Assembly (NCBI GenBank): GCA_945888525.1
Contig: CAMDAF010000024.1
Coordinates: 1-38,894, forward strand
Source: Chitinophaga pinensis
GTDB taxonomy: Bacteria > Bacteroidota > Bacteroidia > NS11-12g > UBA955
Length of the DNA: 38,894 bases
Direction: 5' to 3'
Position numbers and translations under genes: made by a program. Under the pieces are notes generated by a model. The model was not told where the DNA came from and made no database searches. It saw only the letters and a program-made list of their open reading frames with translations. The first letter of the stretch is position 1, and every line of letters begins with the position of its first letter. Shown one piece after another: positions 8,566 to 16,260 of the stretch.

Positions 8566-9762
8566 ATGTCAAACACAATGCACGGGCTTCCAGAAGAAGT
8601 TATTTTTTGTAAAAAATGTTGTATATCCAACCAAAGACCAAGTACAAAAAGAGAATTTTCAAAAAAATCAAGTAAAGATACCGAAACGGTTGGCTTTGGT
8701 GATGATGGAATTTGTGAAACCTGTAAATGGTTTGAGTTTAAAAAAACCATCGATTGGGAGCAAAGAGAAAAACAATTGGAAGAATTATGCAATAGATTCA
8801 GAAGAAATGATGGGTCTTATGATGTTATTGTTCCTTCTAGTGGAGGCAAAGATAGTTTTTATGTTGCGCATCAATTGAAATACAAATATGGAATGAATCC
8901 ATTGACCGTTACGTGGGCACCACATCAATACACAGATATTGGATGGAAGAACTTCGAGAGTATGATTGATGCGGGTTTTGACAATGTTTTGGTTACGCCA
9001 AATGGCAAAATTCACAGGGTATTAACCCGTTTAGCTTTCGAAAATCTGGTCAATCCTTTTCAACCATTTATCATTGGACAAAAAAATGTTGCTCCGAGAG
9101 TCGCATTGCAATATGGGGTTCAATTAATTATGTATGGAGAAAATCAAGCCGAAGCACATAATAAATTAGAAGAAAATTTTAGCCCCTTAATGGATATTTC
9201 TCATTTCTGTAAAAAGGAAGGTGAAGAGTTGTATTTCGGAGGTGTTCATATCAATGATTTAATACAACATGGAATTGAAGATAAAGATTTGTATCTTTAT
9301 AAACCATTGCAAGAAGAAACTATAAAAAATGCAGGTATTGAAGTGCACTTTCATAGTTTTTACAAAAACTGGTCAGCACAAGAAAATTATTACTACGCAA
9401 TGGAACATTCTGGTTTTAAATCAAATCCAGACGGAAGAAGCGAAGGCACTTACACCAAATTTGCAAGTTTGGACGACAAAATTGACGGCCAGCATTATTT
9501 CACTATGTACATTAAATTCGGTCAAGGAAGGGCTATGAATGATGTAAATCGTGATATTCGTGATGGCTTTATTAGCCGTGAGGAAGGCATCGAATTGATC
9601 AATAAATATGATGGTGAATTCCCAATCAAATATTTCCAAGAAGTTTTAGATTATATGGAAATAAGTGAAGAACGTTATTGGGAAGTATTAGACAATGCCC
9701 GCTCACCACATTTGTGGGAGAAGCTTAATGGTGAATGGCAATTAAAACACAAAACAAAGTAA
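8566..9762 (+). CDS. N-acetyl sugar amidotransferase (WbpG/PseA-like)
   Basis: This family converts an acetamido group on an activated or free sugar to an acetamidino group, using ATP and ammonia from a HisH/HisF-like pair. The 398-residue protein has a zinc-ribbon-like N-terminus (C15-x2-C18 and C50-x2-C53) and a PP-loop, SSGGKDS at 91-97, of the N-type ATP pyrophosphatase superfamily. These are followed by the family segments YGENQAEAHN and YYYAMEHSGF. Known members include WbpG in Pseudomonas O-antigen synthesis and PseA in Campylobacter pseudaminic acid modification. Here it lies between neuC and the hisF/hisH-like pair, so a nonulosonate precursor or product is the most likely target. 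Which amide is modified, and at what stage, cannot be told. Confidence 0.88.
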   Translation: MSNTMHGLPEEVIFCKKCCISNQRPSTKREFSKKSSKDTETVGFGDDGICETCKWFEFKKTIDWEQREKQLEELCNRFRRNDGSYDVIVPSSGGKDSFYVAHQLKYKYGMNPLTVTWAPHQYTDIGWKNFESMIDAGFDNVLVTPNGKIHRVLTRLAFENLVNPFQPFIIGQKNVAPRVALQYGVQLIMYGENQAEAHNKLEENFSPLMDISHFCKKEGEELYFGGVHINDLIQHGIEDKDLYLYKPLQEETIKNAGIEVHFHSFYKNWSAQENYYYAMEHSGFKSNPDGRSEGTYTKFASLDDKIDGQHYFTMYIKFGQGRAMNDVNRDIRDGFISREEGIELINKYDGEFPIKYFQEVLDYMEISEERYWEVLDNARSPHLWEKLNGEWQLKHKTK

Positions 9763-9835
9763 TCTTTATCGATAGCTTTTGTTTGATGGCTTCTTTTGCT
9801 TCAAAATTTAAAATTGGTAATTTCATAAGAGTAAA

Positions 9836-10585
9836 ATGAAAAGAGTCATCGCGCGATTAGATATCAAAGGAAATAGATTGGTTAAGGGAATTCATCTTGA
9901 AGGTTGGCGATTTTTACCTGAGCACCCTAATGAATATTGTTATAATTACTATTTACAAGGAGTAGACGAAATCATATATGTTGATGCAGTTGCTAGTTTA
10001 TACAATAGAGATTCGCTTAAAGAGATTATAAAAAAGACGACAGACAATGTTTTTGTGCCAATTACAGTTGGTGGTGGAATTAGAACTCTAGACGATGCTT
10101 ATGATATCTTAAGAAGTGGTGCAGATAAAGTTGCAATATGCACCCAAGCGGTAAAGCATCCTGAAATTATTTCTGAAATTGCAGGCAAGTATGGAAACCA
10201 ATGTATGGTGCTGTCTATTCAGGCTAAGAAAAATCAATCAGGTACTTATTCAGTTTGGTATGATGTTGCGAGAGAAAAAACTGAAATTGATGTTGTTGAA
10301 TGGGCTCAAAGAGGCGAGGAATTAGGTGCTGGTGAAATACTCTTAACATCGATAGACCATGAAGGCCTAGAAAGGGGCATGGACAAAGAATTGATAAAAT
10401 TAGTTTCTAGTGCTGTAAGTATTCCGGTTATAGCTAGTGGAGGGTTAGGAAATTCAAAGCATTTTGTAGAAGCAATTGAAAGTGGTGCAGATGCTGTAGC
10501 CATAGCTAAGGCATTGCATTATGAAAGAGTAAGCATCAAAGAAATTAAGGATGAGGCTAGGAAAAATAATATTAAAGTACGCTGA
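9836..10585 (+). CDS. HisF-like (beta/alpha)8 subunit of the amidotransferase system
   Basis: This is a 249-residue TIM barrel related to the cyclase subunit of imidazole glycerol phosphate synthase. Recognisable elements are ARLDIKGNRLVKGIHLEG near the start, VPITVGGGIRT at 74-84, GEILLTSIDHEG at 166-177 and IPVIASGGLGNS at 196-207. D9 matches the first catalytic Asp of true HisF (D11 in Thermotoga). The second catalytic Asp (D130) is replaced by Gln at residue 129 within MVLSIQAKK. That argues against histidine-pathway chemistry and for a role in channelling ammonia to the PP-loop amidotransferase. The gene follows a 73-bp gap without a clear promoter and overlaps the hisH-like gene as TGATG. 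Confidence 0.87.
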   Translation: MKRVIARLDIKGNRLVKGIHLEGWRFLPEHPNEYCYNYYLQGVDEIIYVDAVASLYNRDSLKEIIKKTTDNVFVPITVGGGIRTLDDAYDILRSGADKVAICTQAVKHPEIISEIAGKYGNQCMVLSIQAKKNQSGTYSVWYDVAREKTEIDVVEWAQRGEELGAGEILLTSIDHEGLERGMDKELIKLVSSAVSIPVIASGGLGNSKHFVEAIESGADAVAIAKALHYERVSIKEIKDEARKNNIKVR

Positions 10586-11214
10586 TGGTGAAAAATGTTT
10601 CTATAATTGATTACGGTATGAGCAATTTACTCAGCATCCAAAGAGCTTTTGAGCATGTTGGTGCTCTTGTAAATATCGTAACTACTGAGAAAGAAATCTT
10701 AAATGCTGATTATTTAGTGTTACCAGGAGTTGGCGCATTCCCAGATGGAATGAACGAATTAAATTCAAGACATTTAGTTGCAGCCATTAAAGAGTTTTCT
10801 CAAAAAGAAAGACCTCTTTTGGGTGTTTGTCTTGGAATGCAAATGTTGCTTTCAAGGGGATTTGAGCACAAAGAAACAGCGGGACTTGGTATAATCGAAG
10901 GTGATGTTTTGCCATTGCCAAAAGATATGCCTAATTTTAAAATTCCAAATATAAATTGGCATGAAATAACTGAACCAAACCAAGGTAGATGGAATAACAG
11001 TATTTTGCAAAACACAAAGAATGATACTTTTTTTTATTTTGTACACTCATATTTCGCAAAGCCAAAAGATTCATATGATGTACTTGCTGAAACCAGCTTT
11101 GGTGTTTTGAAATTTGCAGCAGCTGTTAAAAGAAATAATATTTGTGGAACCCAGTTTCATCCCGAGAAAAGTGGCGAACAAGGTTTGAAAATTTTGGCTG
11201 ACTTCTTAAAATAA
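10585..11214 (+). CDS. HisH-like glutamine amidotransferase subunit
   Basis: This is a 209-residue class I glutaminase that hydrolyses glutamine and passes ammonia into the HisF-like barrel. The triad is intact: C82 in LLGVCLGMQML, and H192 and E194 in TQFHPEKSG. Oxyanion-strand residues around LPGVGAFPDGM (46-56) are conserved. Its place between the hisF-like and CMP-sugar synthetase genes, and the Gln substitution in its partner, indicate that it supplies nitrogen for sugar amidination and not for histidine. The start overlaps the preceding stop (TGATG), consistent with a 1:1 complex. The stop is 6 bp from the next ATG. Confidence 0.9.
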   Translation: MVKNVSIIDYGMSNLLSIQRAFEHVGALVNIVTTEKEILNADYLVLPGVGAFPDGMNELNSRHLVAAIKEFSQKERPLLGVCLGMQMLLSRGFEHKETAGLGIIEGDVLPLPKDMPNFKIPNINWHEITEPNQGRWNNSILQNTKNDTFFYFVHSYFAKPKDSYDVLAETSFGVLKFAAAVKRNNICGTQFHPEKSGEQGLKILADFLK

Positions 11215-11220
11215 TTTTAA

Positions 11221-11916
11221 ATGAAAATATTAACAATAATACCAGCTCGAAGCGGTTCAAAAGGGGTGCCAGGGAAAAATATAAAATTGTTAGGTGGTAA
11301 ACCTTTAATTGATTACACTATTCAATTTGCTAAAAACTCTGGGTTAGATAAAATTATAGTTAGCACTGATACAGAAGAAATAGCGAACATATCAAGAAAA
11401 TCTGGCGCAGAAGTTCCTTTCCTAAGACCCGAAAACTTAGCAGATGATAAAACCCCGACTATCGATGTTTTAATGCATTTAATTGAAACTTTAAACTTTA
11501 CTAAAGCAGATTTTGATGCTGTATGTTTATTACAGGCAACTGTACCATTCAGATCTGATACTTTAATGCAGAATTGTATAGAAAGATATATGAAATACAA
11601 TTTAGATTCATTGGTAACTGTAAGGCAAGTCCCTTCTCATTTTAACCCACATTGGACTTTTGAAGCTACTCAAGATCAATTGTTAAAAATATCAACAGGA
11701 GAGAATAAGCTTATAACAAGAAGACAAGATCTACCTCAAGCATACTATAGAGATGGTTCAGTGTATCTAATTTCAATGGATGTATTATTAAATAACAAAT
11801 CTTTATATGGCGAACGACTTGGCTTTTTTGAGAATATAGAAGAGGATTATGTTAATATAGATACTATGAAAGATTGGGATAAAGCAGAAGAATTAATACT
11901 AAAAAATGCCAACTAG
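11221..11916 (+). CDS. neuA: CMP-nonulosonic acid cytidylyltransferase (NeuA/LegF/PseF-like)
   Basis: NeuA-family enzymes activate a nonulosonic acid with CTP to the CMP-sugar used by transferases. The protein has 231 residues, the usual size of the single-domain form. The nucleotide-binding signature is IIPARSGSKGVPGKNIKLL at 6-24 with R10, K14 and K19. It is followed by IIVSTDTEEIA (45-55), EVPFLRPENLADD and VCLLQATVPFRS. The C-terminus has DYVNIDTMKDWDKAE, typical of the family. It closes the six-gene nonulosonate module and overlaps the next ORF by 11 bp. Sequence does not discriminate between Neu, Leg and Pse substrates. Confidence 0.88.
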   Translation: MKILTIIPARSGSKGVPGKNIKLLGGKPLIDYTIQFAKNSGLDKIIVSTDTEEIANISRKSGAEVPFLRPENLADDKTPTIDVLMHLIETLNFTKADFDAVCLLQATVPFRSDTLMQNCIERYMKYNLDSLVTVRQVPSHFNPHWTFEATQDQLLKISTGENKLITRRQDLPQAYYRDGSVYLISMDVLLNNKSLYGERLGFFENIEEDYVNIDTMKDWDKAEELILKNAN

Positions 11917-12907
11917 TTATATAAAAAAAATAGATTTTTTGAGGGCATTATCTATTTTAATCGTGTTGCTTTCGCATTGGATTCATGATTGTAATGTCAA
12001 GGAATTATCATTCTTGGATAATAAAGGCGTATATGGTGTAAATTTGTTTTTCGTTATATCAGGATTTTTAATAACAAGGAATTTAATTTTTGCATTTAAA
12101 ATAAATTCATTCAAGAAATCACTTATTGATTTTTTTAAAAAAAGACTATTAAGGCTACTTCCAGCCTACTATTTATTGCTGTTCACACTATTTATCTTAC
12201 AATATGTTTTAGGTTTTTGGGTTGTAAATAATTATACAGATTATTTATGGTTTATATTTTATATTCCAAATTTTTATATTTATTTCTACGGTTGGAATTA
12301 TCCAAGTTTGAATCAAGCATGGTCATTAGCAGTTGAAGAACAATTTTATTTGATTTGGCCATTTATTGTTTATTTCTTTAAGAAGCACTTAAAAATTGTA
12401 TTTGTAATTTTGATTTTATTTGGTTTTATTTTTACATACTATTTTGATTATCAAGCAGGATTATTTCCAATATCCAATTTTGTATACTTAGCCGGGGGTG
12501 GATTACTGTCTTTATTTGAAAATAAACTTAGCTTAAAGAAGTCAATTGTTATTTTATGTTGCTTAATTCCATTATTAATATTTTTAGATTTAGGATTAAT
12601 TATTAATAGTATAGTCTGGACATTATTTTATGTGACACTTATTAATATTTTTTGTTTTGACTTTTTGGGTATTTATGATTTGATTTTTAGTAATTCTAAA
12701 ATATTGTATATAGGAAAAATTAGTTATGGCATCTACCTTTATCATCGTTTTTTGCCACATTTTATTCATTCTATTCTACAAAAATTTAACATAATAATTG
12801 ATAATCGTATTGTATTTATTTCTTTATTTATTATAGTATTTTTCCTAGCACATTTATCATATAAATACTTTGAATCATATTTTCTTAGAATAAAAAATAG
12901 AATATAA
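11906..12907 (+). CDS. Membrane O-acyltransferase, acyltransferase 3 (OafA/YrhL) family
   Basis: This integral inner-membrane protein of 333 residues has about ten hydrophobic segments. Family signatures are R13 and H24 in the spacing R-x10-H (FLRALSILIVLLSHW), GVNLFFVISGFLI near 44-57 and WSLAVEEQFYLIWP near 138-151. Such enzymes O-acetylate surface sugars, including sialic acids and O-antigen residues. The 11-bp overlap with the CMP-nonulosonate synthetase gene suggests that the nonulosonate or a neighbouring sugar is the acceptor. There is no SGNH domain, so this is the short, membrane-only form. An inverted repeat lies just downstream. Confidence 0.87.
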   Translation: MPTSYIKKIDFLRALSILIVLLSHWIHDCNVKELSFLDNKGVYGVNLFFVISGFLITRNLIFAFKINSFKKSLIDFFKKRLLRLLPAYYLLLFTLFILQYVLGFWVVNNYTDYLWFIFYIPNFYIYFYGWNYPSLNQAWSLAVEEQFYLIWPFIVYFFKKHLKIVFVILILFGFIFTYYFDYQAGLFPISNFVYLAGGGLLSLFENKLSLKKSIVILCCLIPLLIFLDLGLIINSIVWTLFYVTLINIFCFDFLGIYDLIFSNSKILYIGKISYGIYLYHRFLPHFIHSILQKFNIIIDNRIVFISLFIIVFFLAHLSYKYFESYFLRIKNRI

Positions 12908-12929
12908 ATTATTTTTTCTTTAATGAATT

Positions 12930-12972
12930 AATCTAAAACATTAAGAACCTTCAAATTTCTTAATATTAGATT
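12930..12972. repeat. AT-rich inverted repeat (stem-loop) between genes
   Basis: The arms at 12930-12947 and 12957-12972 are reverse complements over 15 positions. AATCTAA pairs with TTAGATT and ATTAAGAA with TTCTTAAT, separated by a small internal loop (AAC against A) and a 9-nt apical loop. It sits in the 108-bp gap between the acyltransferase and the next gene. No T-run follows the stem on either strand, so it is not a classical intrinsic terminator. It could stabilise or process the mRNA, or weaken read-through. Confidence 0.55.
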
Positions 12973-13015
12973 CAAAAAATATTTGCATACGAATTGCATA
13001 CCTAAAACTAAAACT

Positions 13016-14572
13016 ATGCTGGTAGCCAAAAACATTTTAACCCATGACTATTATCTCAAAGTTAGGCAGAAAGGTGTAAATATCTTTTTGTATAATGAAA
13101 TTGATTTTATTCCACCTACTAAGGAAGAAGATAATGAAACTTTCTTTAATTGTTCCTCGCATAGAGTTGAGAGCACATGGTACACATGGGAAGTCAATGA
13201 TAAATTAATTCAGGATTTTAAAATTAGATTTCCTAATTTTTTTAACATCGATGGTTATGATTTAACATTAGCCATTCAAAAAGCAATGTATTGGTCTAAT
13301 ATTAAAACAGGCTTTTTGTGGTATAGTATAAAAACTTATTATCCCCTTACAAAGGTTTATTATGCTGAAGAAATGCATCCCTCAAGTAAGTTAGGTGCAA
13401 TAAGTAGGTATATAAGTGCATTTAGATTGCGCTCTAATTTCAAACTTGGACATACGCAATCTGTTGATTCAAATAAAATAGCTATTCACTTAAGAAGTAA
13501 TTTTCAATTAGGCTTTTATTTAGAATTAATCAATAAGACTAAAAATGATGACAATTTCAAACTTTTTGTTGATCCCGATGTAGATGAAATTTATTTAAAA
13601 GAATTGGGACTAAATACATTGAATGTGGTAAAAACTTCAGGGATAGATGCTCAAATACCTCTCATAAATCCTTTAAAAATGAGTAAGGAAGATAGTTTTG
13701 CTTTAAATATTATTTTGATGTATTGGCACGAATTTGGCGAACACATTGAAACGGCTGAAAGTATGATTCATGATGGTCTGAAAGCAATTTTAATTAATGA
13801 AGGAGAAAATGGTATTTATGGTGCTATAGTTTCTGAGGTATTTAAGAAAAATGGCGTAAAAGTATATAACACCATGAATGGTGTAAAATCTGGCGAAGCC
13901 CAAGATTCGTATGTTAATTTTGATTATTGGTTTGTTTGGGATCAACAAATGAAACAAATGCTTATCGATGCAAATAAATTACCGGAACAGAAATTAATAG
14001 TAAGTGGTCATTTAATTGAAGATTTGATAAGTAATTATCAATACCATAATTCATTAAATTTAGATTTAAAATTTTTAGAAGATAAAAAAGTAATTTCGAT
14101 ATATACGGCTAAAGGCAAACGTTATGCAAAGTTAGCATCAATGAAGTTTCTTTTTGAATTATTAGAAGAAGATGAATCATTGGCTCTAATTATAAGACCG
14201 CATCCTGCCGAAAAGCCTGAGGATTTTATTTTACCGGATAAAAATTTGGATAGAATTCATTTCGCATCCTATAATTCGATAAATGCAAATAGTAGTCTTC
14301 ATGATTTACTTTTAATGTCCGATTTGGCAATTGTTTTTGGGTCAACTGTTGCATTGGATGCTAAGTGGATGGGTGTGCCATGTATTAGTTTTGAAATTAG
14401 AGAAAAGTCACTTATTTATTGCGCAGACAATCATAAAATCAAACATGTTAGCACAATAGAAGATTTTAAAACACTTGTCAAATCATCATTAACCAAAAAA
14501 GTAAAAAACATTGAAGAAAATAAAGCTTCTGTCTCTGATTTTATATTAGAAGAAATACTTAGGAATAATTAA
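13016..14572 (+). CDS. Putative GT-B glycosyltransferase with sialyltransferase-like motifs
   Basis: This large 518-residue cytoplasmic protein has no family name that I can assign with confidence. The C-terminal half looks like the donor domain of a GT-B fold. LIIRPHPAEKPED carries HP at residues 396-397, and LLLMSDLAIVFGSTVALDAKW carries GST at 442-444. An NEG acidic-glycine motif sits at 261-263. Bacterial sialyltransferases of families GT38, GT52 and GT80 share a D/E-D/E-G, HP and S-S/T trio, so transfer of the nonulosonate made by the preceding module is a reasonable inference. CDP-glycerol glycerophosphotransferase-like enzymes also have an HP motif and are the alternative. I chose the ATG at 13016 over an in-frame TTG at 12983. 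The segment HLRSNFQLG echoes an earlier RLRSNFKLG. Confidence 0.6.
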   Translation: MLVAKNILTHDYYLKVRQKGVNIFLYNEIDFIPPTKEEDNETFFNCSSHRVESTWYTWEVNDKLIQDFKIRFPNFFNIDGYDLTLAIQKAMYWSNIKTGFLWYSIKTYYPLTKVYYAEEMHPSSKLGAISRYISAFRLRSNFKLGHTQSVDSNKIAIHLRSNFQLGFYLELINKTKNDDNFKLFVDPDVDEIYLKELGLNTLNVVKTSGIDAQIPLINPLKMSKEDSFALNIILMYWHEFGEHIETAESMIHDGLKAILINEGENGIYGAIVSEVFKKNGVKVYNTMNGVKSGEAQDSYVNFDYWFVWDQQMKQMLIDANKLPEQKLIVSGHLIEDLISNYQYHNSLNLDLKFLEDKKVISIYTAKGKRYAKLASMKFLFELLEEDESLALIIRPHPAEKPEDFILPDKNLDRIHFASYNSINANSSLHDLLLMSDLAIVFGSTVALDAKWMGVPCISFEIREKSLIYCADNHKIKHVSTIEDFKTLVKSSLTKKVKNIEENKASVSDFILEEILRNN

Positions 14573-14576
14573 TAAT

Positions 14577-15236
14577 ATGAAAATCTGGGAACATAAATAT
14601 CCTCAAAGTATATGGGCAAGTGAAATTGTCAAACTCCTAAAATCTAATCCAGATTATTCATTAGGAATAATTGTAGATGCACCCTGCGGAAATGGCATTA
14701 TTGGCAATTTGATTTCTAAAGAATTAGATAATCCTAGAATTTTATTGTTGGATAATGACACCTCATTGTCAAAATCTCCTTATGTTATAAATGAGAAAAT
14801 GGACTATAGAATAGAAGACATCTTTGAGTTTCACATAGAAGGGGATGATCACACTTGGTTGTTAATTAACTCATTATATTGTCTTCCAGATTCTGACAAA
14901 TTAATTTCAGGTGCAAAAGATAAATTTAAATATGTTATTGCTGTTTTTCCAGATATAAAAAGTGCGAATTATAAATACTTCATTAAGAAAAATCCAAATT
15001 TTTCAAATCCATCCGCTATAGACATTGAATCAACCATTAACTTGTTTAAAAAACATGGGTATGATTTAGAATCAAAATCAAATAACACAAAGGTGGCATT
15101 TCATAAATGGAATGGTTTTTTTGATGCGATTAAACTTCCTTTTATATTTAAAAATATAATTTATTTAATTTTTGATAATTTATTGTTTTTTTTATCAGGC
15201 CATTATACGATAATTGCATTCAAGCGCAGTGAATAA
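14577..15236 (+). CDS. Class I SAM-dependent methyltransferase-like protein
   Basis: This 219-residue protein has a Rossmann motif I, IIVDAPCGNGIIG, at 31-43. An acidic end of strand beta2 (LLLDND near 56-61) and WLLINSLYCLPD (about 94-105) stand in the motif IV region. A hydrophobic C-terminal stretch (about 180-213) suggests membrane association. The fold assignment is reasonable but the substrate is unknown. In this context methylation of a sugar, or of an amidino nitrogen, is possible, since N-methylated acetamidino nonulosonates are known in Campylobacter. The gene starts 4 bp after the previous stop and overlaps the next start. Confidence 0.65.
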   Translation: MKIWEHKYPQSIWASEIVKLLKSNPDYSLGIIVDAPCGNGIIGNLISKELDNPRILLLDNDTSLSKSPYVINEKMDYRIEDIFEFHIEGDDHTWLLINSLYCLPDSDKLISGAKDKFKYVIAVFPDIKSANYKYFIKKNPNFSNPSAIDIESTINLFKKHGYDLESKSNNTKVAFHKWNGFFDAIKLPFIFKNIIYLIFDNLLFFLSGHYTIIAFKRSE

Positions 15237-16260
15237 AATAATTTTATCTTTCGACTATGAAATTTATTTTGATGGCAGTAACCATTTAGAAGCACTATTG
15301 GAAAACACCAATAAAATTCTTGCAAGTGCGCGACAAAACAAATCTAAATTGGTGTTTTTTATTGATATTTTTTATCTAATTAAATTGGAAGAAAATGGAT
15401 TATTCCTTCACTGTAATAAATTAAAAGATCAAATTAACAATATGATAAAAGATGGCCATGAACTTCAATACCATCTCCACCCGCATTGGATTAATGCTCA
15501 ATACAACAAAGGAAATGACCATTGGAAATATGATCAGTTAGAATATTCACTATCTGATATTATTAAAATTTATGGAAAATCCTTTGCCTTCGATAAGTTT
15601 AAATTGGGTGTAGATAGAATGAAAGAGTGGTTTAAATATGAGCCTTTAGCATACAGGGCAGGAGGTTTATCAATAGATCAAAATCAGGAAGATTTAATAG
15701 AGTTACTAATACAAAATAAATTTGAATTTGATTCAAGTGTAATGCCCGGATTATATTTACAAGGCAAATTTTTAAACATTGACCATAGATCAGCGCCTAA
15801 AAAAGAAATTTGGAATATAAGTGATAGTTTTTTAAATGAATCTAAAAATCCAAATTCAATTTTAAAGGAAGTACCCATCATGACTATAAATAGCAATGAA
15901 ATTCCCTTTGCAAATAGAATAATAACAAGCATTAAATATAGAACTGTATCTGCATTAAGCGCTAAGGACGATAGTGTAATTGAAAATATCGGAAAACCAT
16001 TTGATTTGGAAATCAATCAAGCAATACATCCAAATAGTATAACTTTCGATAAATCTAAATCGGCGGATACATTGCTTTTAAAGTATTTCACTAAGTATTT
16101 TTTTAAGAAGAATGCAAATTTGATGTGCATTCTTTCCCATCCAAAGAGCTTTTTAAACCAATCTTTTGAGGTATTTTGCGTCTATTTGAAATGGATAGAC
16201 AAAAACAAAAATAAATACGTTTTATCAGGATTTTCAGATATCGTAAGCAGTGAAAAATAG
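15229..16260 (+). CDS. NodB-like polysaccharide deacetylase family protein
   Basis: The start is taken at the GTG at 15229, which gives MNKIILSFDYEIYFDG and 343 residues. An upstream in-frame TTG at 15214 is less likely. The barrel-edge motifs of CE4-type deacetylases are present in variant form. SFDYE (D9, E11) stands for the first motif, FFIDI gives D46, GHELQYHLHPHW (H77, H82, H84, H86) gives the metal histidines, and YRAGGLSID follows. Proteins of this type in glycan loci remove N-acetyl groups from lipid-linked sugars, or have unknown roles. The gene overlaps both neighbours and so belongs to the operon. The spacing of the histidines departs from textbook H-x3-H, so activity is not assured. 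Confidence 0.65.
   Translation: MNKIILSFDYEIYFDGSNHLEALLENTNKILASARQNKSKLVFFIDIFYLIKLEENGLFLHCNKLKDQINNMIKDGHELQYHLHPHWINAQYNKGNDHWKYDQLEYSLSDIIKIYGKSFAFDKFKLGVDRMKEWFKYEPLAYRAGGLSIDQNQEDLIELLIQNKFEFDSSVMPGLYLQGKFLNIDHRSAPKKEIWNISDSFLNESKNPNSILKEVPIMTINSNEIPFANRIITSIKYRTVSALSAKDDSVIENIGKPFDLEINQAIHPNSITFDKSKSADTLLLKYFTKYFFKKNANLMCILSHPKSFLNQSFEVFCVYLKWIDKNKNKYVLSGFSDIVSSEK

Noticed and set aside
9836-11214. hisF/hisH as histidine biosynthesis genes
   Set aside because: There are no other his genes nearby, the HisF-like protein lacks the second catalytic Asp, and a PP-loop sugar amidotransferase is adjacent.
12983-13015. TTG start and a TATTTG near it as promoter for the GT-B-like gene
   Set aside because: The element lacks the two-base gap of TAnnTTTG, and the ATG at 13016 gives a better N-terminal strand.
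15684-16016. Antisense ORF of 110 codons inside the deacetylase gene
   Set aside because: It shows low-complexity hydrophobic composition typical of an antisense shadow and no family features.
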